Positions 32,519 to 39,247 of a stretch of DNA of 39,247 nucleotides are shown here, in pieces. Under the pieces are notes generated by a model, which saw only the letters and a list, made by a program, of their open reading frames with translations, searched no databases and was not told where the DNA came from. The position numbers were made by a program, and so were the translations under genes. The stretch comes from Phycisphaerales bacterium (GTDB lineage: Bacteria > Planctomycetota > Phycisphaerae > Phycisphaerales > SM1A02), in the NCBI GenBank assembly GCA_009691725.1, contig SIAP01000020.1, forward strand, positions 1 to 39,247, written 5' to 3'. Positions within the stretch are counted from its first letter, which is position 1. Each line of letters begins with the position of its first letter.

Positions 32519-34486
32519 GTGGACAATCGACGCGGTCTCCATTGCGCCGTCGTAGGTGCGTTCATTGGCGCACTTGTTGCAGGGAGTTCGGTGGGCGCGC
32601 TCGCACAGTCCAACGCTCCACCAGTCAATCCTCTCGTGCCAGATGCGCGTCGACCATCGAGCGCGATCCAACCAACTCTGGCGCCAGCGGAACCACGGCA
32701 GCCGAATGCGCCGATCGCCACGACTGAGCACGGCGAGTCGCTCTTCTCTCCGTCGACAAAGTTCAACTTCGAGGTCGAGCCTGCGGATCATCCGCAGATG
32801 CCCAGCTCAAGTGCGCTGCTGCAGACGCGCATTGTCCTCTTTCAATCGTGGTCCAGTTTCTCCGGGGTCGCGAGCCCATCAGCCACGAAGATTTCACTGA
32901 CCATCGCGGATCTTGCCAAGAGCAACGGCACACTCACCCACTCCGCTGCGGCAATGATCGAGAGAGCCATCGTGGAAGCTGTGAACAAGGCGGGCGTGTC
33001 AGGAATCGCATGCCTCATTCAACCAGCGGAGAGTGTGCAGGGATTCAACGAAATCAAGATCGTGGCAGCGCAGGTCGCCGAAGTGCGCACCCTCACCAGT
33101 GGAGTTCGTTCCGCCGACACGACACCAACGATCAATGATGAGAAGCAAGCGACCGTGAAAGAGGAGTCGCCGATTCAATCGGGTGACTTGCTCCGCAAGG
33201 AAGTTCTCGAAGACTATCTCTACGCGCTGAGCCGTTTTCCCGGCAGAACTGTGACGGCTGCGGTGACGAGTGAGCCATCGTCGACGCAGGTGATATTGGA
33301 TTACTACGTGCAAGAGAAAAATGTCTTCGATGTCTATGGCTCGGTTGCAAACACTGGCACCACCGAGACAAGCCTTTGGCAACAGCGCATCGGGATTCTC
33401 GCGACGCAACTCACCAACAATGACGACATCCTTGCCGTGGAGTATCAGACATCAAGTTTTCAGGAAACGATGTCGGTCAATGGCTACTACGACGCACGTG
33501 TTGGGTCGATGAAGGATCTTCGCTGGCGAGTCACTGGGCAGTGGGGTCAGTACAGCTCTTCCGATATCGGGCTGGCGAGTGAAGAGTTCAGCGGGAGCAA
33601 TTGGGGGATTCAGGGCGATCTGGTGTGGACATTCTTCCAGAAGGGGAACTTTTTTCTGGATCTTGATCTCGGTGCACGCGCATGGAACTCGAAGACGACC
33701 AATGTGCTCTTTGGAACGAATGGCAATGCAACATTCTTGACTGGGTCTGCCACCGTGGATGGGGTCGCCATCGGCGATACATGGGCGTTGCAAGGCAGTA
33801 TGGGCGCGGCGTTCACAACCACCAACGCGGACTCGGTGGCGCTGGACGATCTTGGTCGATTGGATACCTCGAACAACTGGACGACGATCAATGGATCTCT
33901 CTACGGATCTTTCTACCTCGATCCCTACTTCGATTCGGCGTGGGGTTCCGCTGGAGGGATGGGCGGCGCACTCAACAAGCCGCTCGTGCACGAACTCTTC
34001 GGATCGCTGCGCGGTCAGTACGCATTTGACTATCGACTCACGCCACTTGCGCAGTACACGATGGGTGGCCTCTACACAGTCCGCGGATTTCCGCAGTCGA
34101 TCGATGCCGGCGACAGCGCGCTCGTTGGCACTGTGGAGTATCGATTGCATGTGCCTCGCATGTTCGCAGCGACCACGCCAAGTGGCGGCAGTGCGCCGTT
34201 CATGAAGCGTCCATTTCGATGGGCGCCCGACAGTGTCAATGGCGCGGGCCCTGACTGGGACCTCGTGCTGAGTGCCTTCTTCGACGGCGGCGTGGTCAAG
34301 AGCAATATCCCATACGCCTTCGAAGTGAACACGGCCATGTACAGCGCTGGCATCGGCATGGACCTGATCATGTTGGAGAGCCTCTCGATCAGTCTGGATT
34401 GGGGAGTCGCCCTCAACTCAATTGAGGAGCTCAACGTGCAAAGCGGCAGCAGTCAGTTCTGGTTCTCTGCTTCGATTGTCTATTGA
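32519..34486 (+). CDS. TpsB outer-membrane transporter of a two-partner secretion system
   Basis: A 655-residue Omp85-superfamily protein. The signal peptide (CAVVGAFIGALVAGSSVGALAQ) is followed by a Pro-rich linker, a POTRA-like region (about residues 90-265) and a 16-strand-type beta barrel; the conserved loop-6 motif is VRGF at residues 521-524 (GGLYTVRGFPQS). The C-terminus ends with alternating residues and a terminal Tyr. It should translocate the TpsA protein encoded 21 bp downstream. The start is chosen at GTG 32519 because AAGGAGG lies 10 nt upstream and the signal peptide follows directly; GTG codons at 32492 and 32477 are alternatives. The POTRA part is divergent, and a BamA-like or fimbrial usher role is less likely. 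Confidence 0.85.
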   Translation: MDNRRGLHCAVVGAFIGALVAGSSVGALAQSNAPPVNPLVPDARRPSSAIQPTLAPAEPRQPNAPIATTEHGESLFSPSTKFNFEVEPADHPQMPSSSALLQTRIVLFQSWSSFSGVASPSATKISLTIADLAKSNGTLTHSAAAMIERAIVEAVNKAGVSGIACLIQPAESVQGFNEIKIVAAQVAEVRTLTSGVRSADTTPTINDEKQATVKEESPIQSGDLLRKEVLEDYLYALSRFPGRTVTAAVTSEPSSTQVILDYYVQEKNVFDVYGSVANTGTTETSLWQQRIGILATQLTNNDDILAVEYQTSSFQETMSVNGYYDARVGSMKDLRWRVTGQWGQYSSSDIGLASEEFSGSNWGIQGDLVWTFFQKGNFFLDLDLGARAWNSKTTNVLFGTNGNATFLTGSATVDGVAIGDTWALQGSMGAAFTTTNADSVALDDLGRLDTSNNWTTINGSLYGSFYLDPYFDSAWGSAGGMGGALNKPLVHELFGSLRGQYAFDYRLTPLAQYTMGGLYTVRGFPQSIDAGDSALVGTVEYRLHVPRMFAATTPSGGSAPFMKRPFRWAPDSVNGAGPDWDLVLSAFFDGGVVKSNIPYAFEVNTAMYSAGIGMDLIMLESLSISLDWGVALNSIEELNVQSGSSQFWFSASIVY

Positions 34487-34507
34487 TCATGCGATTGTGA
34501 ATTCACT

Positions 34508-37500
34508 ATGAAGACTTTCAACAACAATGCCCCGGTTCGGTCCGCAACCCGCGCACGATTCGCGTGGGCTCGCGAGTCGCTGACGATTGTCACGCTCATC
34601 GCCACATTCGCATTCACGCACAGTGCGACGGCAGGCGTCGGTGGCATACGCGTGACGCGCGGCAATGTTTCATTCTCGCAGGATGGAAACCGGCTCATTG
34701 TTCATGCCAGCAACGGTGCGATCATCGAATACGACCGCTTCTCGGTCGAAGCGGGTCAGATCATGCAGTTCATCCAGCCACATTCGCGGTCTCGCGTGCT
34801 GAATCGGGTGACTGGCTCCGAACTGACGCGCATCGATGGCACGCTGCTCTCCAACGGCATCGTCTATCTCATCAATCCGCAGGGATTCCGGATCGGCAAC
34901 GGCGCCGTCATCAATGTCGGCGGATTCTTTGCCGCCGCAGGTGCGATGAGCAACGCTGATTTCAAGGCCGGACGGAATCGATTCACAAATCTGCAAGGCG
35001 AAGTTGTGAACGAGGGAGCGATTCACGGACAGGCAGTTGCGTTGGTTGGACAGTATGTCGCCAATCGCGGAACGATCGATGTGGACAATGGTGTGGTCGC
35101 GATGGCTGCGGGTGATACTGTGTTGCTGCAACGAGGAACTGCTCCGGTGGTTATCAGTGTGAATCGTTCGCAGCTGGGAGCAGATGGATCGGCGGCAGGG
35201 ACTCAAGCCGCGGTGAGCAACACTGGCACGATCAACGCCGGCGGGGGAAGTGTGTCGATTGGCACAGGCGACTTCTACGCACTGGCCATGGATCTTTCGG
35301 GATCGATCATCGGCAAGAGCATCGCAGCGCGCGGTGGTCGCGGCGGAGTTGTCGCGGTCAACGGGACGCTCGATGCGTCAAACAGCGCGGGCAAGGGCGG
35401 CACGATCGACATCTTCGGCGAGCGCGTTGGACTCTTTGATGGCGCAGTCGTCAATGCCAGTGGAACAACTGGCGGCGGATCGATTCGCATCGGCGGGGAT
35501 TTCCTGGGAACGAACGCGGCCGTTGCGCCACACGCAGACAGAACCTATGTCGATGCGGGGGCACGAGTCGAAGCCCGCGCAACCCAGAGTGGAAATGGCG
35601 GTCGCGTCATCATCTGGTCCGATGAGTACACAGGATTCTTTGGCGCAGTCGATGTCTCTGCGGCAGGATCTGGCAGGGGCGGGTTTGTCGAGACCAGTTC
35701 CCACGACAACTTGCAGGCCTTTGGATCTGTGAATGCATCATCCGCGCAGGGCGCCGCTGGAATGTGGTTGCTGGATCCATCAGATGTCCTCATCACAAAC
35801 GCAACAGCCAATGGCGCATTCGGCGGCGGGAATCCTGATGTGTTCACCCCAAATGCAGACAACGCCACGGTCGATGCGGCAACGATCAACGCCTCGTTGA
35901 ACGCCGGAACGAGCGTGACCATCACGACGGAATCTGCGCAAGCGCAGACCGGAAACATCACAATGGACACGGCGATTTCGATGACCGCAGGAGGCGCAGC
36001 AACGCTGACACTCGTGGCAGCAGGATCGATCATCCTGAGCGCCGACATTTCATCGACGCTCGGCAATGACTTGAGCGTGATCCTCAGTGCAGGCGGGTTG
36101 GTGACATTGAACAATGCGATCACCACGCAGAATGGTGCGCTGACATTGATCGCAGGTGGCGCGATCTCGCAGGGAGTCGGTTCGATACTCACCATCGGCG
36201 GCGACACGAGTGTGACTGCAGGCGCATTCGATGTGGCGCTTGGCAATGCGAACGACTTTGGCGGCGCCGTCGCAATCGTGAGCGCGAACAATGCGACGAT
36301 CACTGATACAAGCACCCTCACGCTCGCGGCGAGCACAGTCAGCGGGTCGCTGGCAATCACTGCGAGTGATGTTGTCATCAGTGGCGCACTCTCGGTCACG
36401 AACGAAGCACGATTCACAGGCAACACCGGCGTCGATGTGTTTGTCGGAATGCCTGGCGCAGGGTTGAGTCTCTCCAATACAGAACTCGCGCTCGTGACGG
36501 CAGGTTCATTGGCGATCACTGCCAGTGGCGCAGGTGCGTCGATGACTGTGGTCGCAGTGACTGGCGGCGGTGGGATCACGCTCGCAACCACGCTGCTTGC
36601 AACAGATGGCGTGTCGTTCTCGACTGCGAACTCACACTTCAATAATGCGCTGACGGTGATGAGCGCGACGACTTTGAGTGGCATCACCATCTCCACGAGC
36701 GGCGACGCAGTCACATTGAACGGCGCTGTGGTGCTGAACACGGGCGCTGTTGCCATCGTCACCTCTGGTGGCAACATCACATTCAACTCGTCGGTGGACT
36801 TTCCACAGGCGCTCTCACTCACCGCCGGAAGTGGCACGGTGACGCTGGGTGGCGGGGTCGGCGAGATCAACAGGGTGTCGTCCCTCACCGTGGTGAGCGC
36901 GGGCGAGATCACGATCACCGATCGCATCTTTGTGATCGGCGCAGTCAGTTTCTCCGGCGATGACGGAGTCGATGTGTTTGTGGGGACGGCTGGCGGCGTG
37001 GGAGACCTGAGCCTGACGGATGCCGAACTGGACTTTGTGACTGACGCCGCGTCGATGAACATCACCGCAGTCGGCGTGGGCGCATCGATGACCGTGAATG
37101 GCGTCACAGGTGGTGGCACGATCGATCTCGGCGGGATGACAACACTGCGCGCGACTGATGGGGTGACATTCATGACGAATGCCTCCAACTTTTCAAACGC
37201 ACTGACAGTGCAGGCGGGTGATGTCACAATTGATATCGCGTTGGGGGTGACCGGCGAGTTGGTCATCGCAGGCAATGGCGGTGTCGATGTGTTCCTCGGC
37301 ACAGCAGGTCTCCTCGGGCTGAGCATCGACAACGCCGAACTCGCGCTCATCACAGCGGATGACCTATCAATCACTTCGGGCGGCGAAGGTGCGTCGATGA
37401 CCGTGAATGGCGTGACTGGCGGCGGCGCAATCGCGGGGACGACGACACTGACTGCGACCGATGGCGTGACTTTTGAAACGACGGCCTCGACCTTCAACAA

Positions 37501-39247
37501 CGCGCTCACCATCGCAAGCACCGCAACGATCAGTGGAGTGAACCTCACCACGAGTGGCGATGGCATCCTCTTCAGCGGCGCGGTCGCATTGGGTACTGCG
37601 TCAGTGGTGATCGACACGGCGGGTGGAACGCTGACATTCGATGGCACCGTTGGTGGGACGGGAAATCTCACACTGACCACCGGCGCGGGGTCAGCGACCT
37701 TCAACGGCCAGATCGCCCTAGATGGCGCAATCGACTTCACGGGACAGAATCTCACGCTGCTCGCATCGGGGAGTCAGATCACTGGAACCATGAGCGTGGC
37801 CAACGGGGGGCTCTTCACGCTCGAAGAGGGAGCGACGATTACCTGCCTAGACGCATTCACCCAGACAGGAATGGGCACTTCTGAAATTGGCGGAAGTATC
37901 TTTGCGGATGGCGATATCTCCTTCGCGACTGGTGTGACATTGACCGCCGATGCGGTCATACACACGTTTGGCGATGTGGGCGACGACATCTTCTTCGCCA
38001 GCACGATCGATGGGGCATTTGAGTTGTCTCTGTTCGCCAGCGGGGGCACCATCACCTTCACAGGCGAGGTGGGAGGCGTGAGTGCACTTGATGGAATCGC
38101 CATCCAGGGGGTTGGAGACCTCACCATTGGGAGCGCGGTCGAGGTCACAGGTCTCCTGAACATTGTTGGCGGTCCGTCGTCAAATGTGTTTGTGGGGACG
38201 GCTGGCACAGGGTTGAGTATTGAGAATGCGGAACTCGCACTCATCACAGCAGGATCCCTGTCGATTTCCGCCAACGGCGCAGCCTCATCAATGACAGTGA
38301 ATGGCGTGACTGGCGGTGGCACGATTGCGGGGACGACGACACTGCGGGCGACTGATGGGGTGACATTCATGACGAATGCCTCCAACTTTTCAAACGCACT
38401 GACAGTGCAGGCGGGTGATGTCACAATTGATATCGCGTTGGGAGTGACCGGTCAGTTGACCGTCGCAGGCAATGGCGGTGTCGATGTGTTCCTCGGCACA
38501 GCAGGCGTAGGGTTGAGCATCGACAATGTCGAACTCGCGCGCATCACAGCGGGATCCATGTCGATCACTGGCAGCGGCGCAGGTGCGTCGATGACCGTGA
38601 ATGGCGTGGCTGGAGGAGGCACGATTGCGGGGACGACGACACTGACTGCGACCGATGGCGTGACTTTTGAAACGGCCGCATCGAGCTTTGACAACGCACT
38701 CACCATCGCAAGCGATGCGACGCTGAGCGGCGTCGGACTATCAACCACCGGTGATGCGCTCACCTTCAATGGCGTCCTCTTGCTGGACAACGCGGGGACG
38801 ATTGCGAGTGCGGGTGGAAACATCGAGTTCGCCGCCGCCGTTGAGGCGTTGCTCGACAACACAGAAAATTTGATCGTGAATGCTGGTGCTGGAACAATCG
38901 CCTTCGCAGCCGATGTTGGAAGTCCAGCGTTGCGTCTGGAATCCCTTTCGCTGACAGCCACAACCACAACCTTTGGCGGGAATGTGTTCGTGGCTGGGGA
39001 CCTTGATGTGGGCAATGTGACACTCTCGAACGCAACGATCTTCCAGTCCAGCGGCACGCTAACCATTGGCGAGGTGACGGGTCTTGGAAACTCGCTGGAA
39101 CTCGTGGCGAACGCACTCAACTTGACTGGCTTGATTGGCGATGTCTCGACACTCACGATCCGCAACATTGCCGCAGATGGCAACATCTCCATCGCAGGGG
39201 CGGCAGCGTTCGACCTTTCGCAAGCAGAGTGGAATTTCATCGGTCTC
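34508..39247 (+). CDS. TpsA exoprotein, filamentous-haemagglutinin family (3' end outside window)
   Basis: 1580 codons are visible, open to the edge. A signal peptide of about 42 residues (ESLTIVTLIATFAFTHSATA) leads into a TPS secretion domain: FSQDGNRLIVHASNGAIIEYDRF-type strands and the NPQG motif at residues 123-126 (the usual NPNG). A GMWLLDPSDVLI motif (418-429), common in this family, marks the end of the N-terminal part; the rest is a Thr/Gly/Val-rich repeat region predicted as beta-helix. Five copies of a VDVFxGxxG plus LSIxNAELALIT unit begin near residues 642, 821, 926, 1225 and 1325. One Cys (1113) and, after Lys296, no lysine are seen. It is secreted by the TpsB encoded 21 bp upstream; adhesion or surface structure is likely. 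Confidence 0.88.
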   Translation, partial: MKTFNNNAPVRSATRARFAWARESLTIVTLIATFAFTHSATAGVGGIRVTRGNVSFSQDGNRLIVHASNGAIIEYDRFSVEAGQIMQFIQPHSRSRVLNRVTGSELTRIDGTLLSNGIVYLINPQGFRIGNGAVINVGGFFAAAGAMSNADFKAGRNRFTNLQGEVVNEGAIHGQAVALVGQYVANRGTIDVDNGVVAMAAGDTVLLQRGTAPVVISVNRSQLGADGSAAGTQAAVSNTGTINAGGGSVSIGTGDFYALAMDLSGSIIGKSIAARGGRGGVVAVNGTLDASNSAGKGGTIDIFGERVGLFDGAVVNASGTTGGGSIRIGGDFLGTNAAVAPHADRTYVDAGARVEARATQSGNGGRVIIWSDEYTGFFGAVDVSAAGSGRGGFVETSSHDNLQAFGSVNASSAQGAAGMWLLDPSDVLITNATANGAFGGGNPDVFTPNADNATVDAATINASLNAGTSVTITTESAQAQTGNITMDTAISMTAGGAATLTLVAAGSIILSADISSTLGNDLSVILSAGGLVTLNNAITTQNGALTLIAGGAISQGVGSILTIGGDTSVTAGAFDVALGNANDFGGAVAIVSANNATITDTSTLTLAASTVSGSLAITASDVVISGALSVTNEARFTGNTGVDVFVGMPGAGLSLSNTELALVTAGSLAITASGAGASMTVVAVTGGGGITLATTLLATDGVSFSTANSHFNNALTVMSATTLSGITISTSGDAVTLNGAVVLNTGAVAIVTSGGNITFNSSVDFPQALSLTAGSGTVTLGGGVGEINRVSSLTVVSAGEITITDRIFVIGAVSFSGDDGVDVFVGTAGGVGDLSLTDAELDFVTDAASMNITAVGVGASMTVNGVTGGGTIDLGGMTTLRATDGVTFMTNASNFSNALTVQAGDVTIDIALGVTGELVIAGNGGVDVFLGTAGLLGLSIDNAELALITADDLSITSGGEGASMTVNGVTGGGAIAGTTTLTATDGVTFETTASTFNNALTIASTATISGVNLTTSGDGILFSGAVALGTASVVIDTAGGTLTFDGTVGGTGNLTLTTGAGSATFNGQIALDGAIDFTGQNLTLLASGSQITGTMSVANGGLFTLEEGATITCLDAFTQTGMGTSEIGGSIFADGDISFATGVTLTADAVIHTFGDVGDDIFFASTIDGAFELSLFASGGTITFTGEVGGVSALDGIAIQGVGDLTIGSAVEVTGLLNIVGGPSSNVFVGTAGTGLSIENAELALITAGSLSISANGAASSMTVNGVTGGGTIAGTTTLRATDGVTFMTNASNFSNALTVQAGDVTIDIALGVTGQLTVAGNGGVDVFLGTAGVGLSIDNVELARITAGSMSITGSGAGASMTVNGVAGGGTIAGTTTLTATDGVTFETAASSFDNALTIASDATLSGVGLSTTGDALTFNGVLLLDNAGTIASAGGNIEFAAAVEALLDNTENLIVNAGAGTIAFAADVGSPALRLESLSLTATTTTFGGNVFVAGDLDVGNVTLSNATIFQSSGTLTIGEVTGLGNSLELVANALNLTGLIGDVSTLTIRNIAADGNISIAGAAAFDLSQAEWNFIGL
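37143..37540 (+). repeat. Intragenic repeat in tpsA, copy 1
   Basis: About 400 bp nearly repeated at 38340-38733, in frame, offset 1197 bp (1194 bp after one codon deletion near 37306). Its first 110 bp and a block around 37268-37305 are almost identical to copy 2, the remainder is diverged but alignable, encoding TTLxATDGVTF, NALTVQAGDV, GGVDVFLGTAG and MTVNGVTGGG. Confidence 0.85.
38340..38733 (+). repeat. Intragenic repeat in tpsA, copy 2
   Basis: Second copy of the approximately 400-bp repeat described at 37143-37540. High nucleotide identity over more than 100 bp, including silent positions, indicates a recent duplication or gene conversion within the gene. Confidence 0.85.

Noticed and set aside
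35545-39240. Long minus-strand open frames (up to about 730 codons) antisense to tpsA
   Set aside because: Their products are repetitive Pro/Val/Ser/Ala-rich sequence, the mirror of the Thr/Gly-rich plus frame; they have no signal, domain or start context. The plus frame is open throughout with a TPS domain and a TpsB neighbour.

Overview
The window is about 39 kb of moderately GC-rich bacterial chromosome, nearly fully coding, with 30 genes and no rRNA, tRNA, CRISPR array, prophage or insertion sequence that I can see. An outer membrane is implied by a two-partner secretion pair, and secreted hydrolases and catabolic enzymes dominate. The mix (EboB/EboD-type enzymes, GH95 fucosidase, large haemagglutinin-like protein, MgtE, PP2C regulator) would fit a planctomycete of the Phycisphaerae type. 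That placement is an inference from gene content and style, not from a marker gene.

Region 1 (1-16510, minus strand, 16 genes). Transcription runs right to left. First come three crotonase-family proteins and a large acyl-CoA dehydrogenase, then leucine dehydrogenase, a DUF4230-like membrane protein, a gamma-glutamyltransferase and the E1-alpha, E1-beta and E2 subunits of a 2-oxo acid dehydrogenase. Together these look like branched-chain amino acid breakdown: deamination, oxidative decarboxylation to acyl-CoA, dehydrogenation, hydration. Then follow a TrmH/SpoU RNA methyltransferase and an HtrA protease, closed by a strong terminator at 2705-2740. After it comes a compact three-gene block, EboD-like sugar phosphate cyclase, a small unknown protein and EboB-like TatD hydrolase, and then a ClpP/NfeD-class protease cut by the window edge.

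Region 2 (16584-21272, plus strand). Four genes packed with stop/start overlaps: histidine phosphatase, MgtE magnesium channel, membrane-bound PP2C (RsbU/SpoIIE-like) phosphatase and a zinc-ribbon methyltransferase.

Region 3 (21349-25650, minus). Glycine decarboxylase GcvP and RmuC. Five 12-bp tandem repeats sit at the convergent end of gcvP.

Region 4 (25690-30373, plus). A secreted M28 metallopeptidase with PDZ domain and a secreted GH95 alpha-L-fucosidase, 4 bp apart.

Region 5 (30411-39247). An isolated nuoA (minus), then on plus a paired SMR/Gdx guanidinium-type exporter, a secreted protein made of two copies of an unknown 92-residue domain, and a two-partner secretion system: TpsB transporter and a giant lysine-free TpsA passenger that runs off the window with internal repeats.

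The most interesting signals are: (a) a -10-like TANNNT hexamer only 6-13 nt before the start codon of many genes that lack a Shine-Dalgarno, including two divergent gene pairs separated by exactly 39 bp, which suggests leaderless transcription; (b) a reduced ebo-type cluster; (c) neighbouring crotonase paralogues that stepwise lose both catalytic glutamates; (d) the duplicated-domain secreted protein and the lysine-free TpsA.
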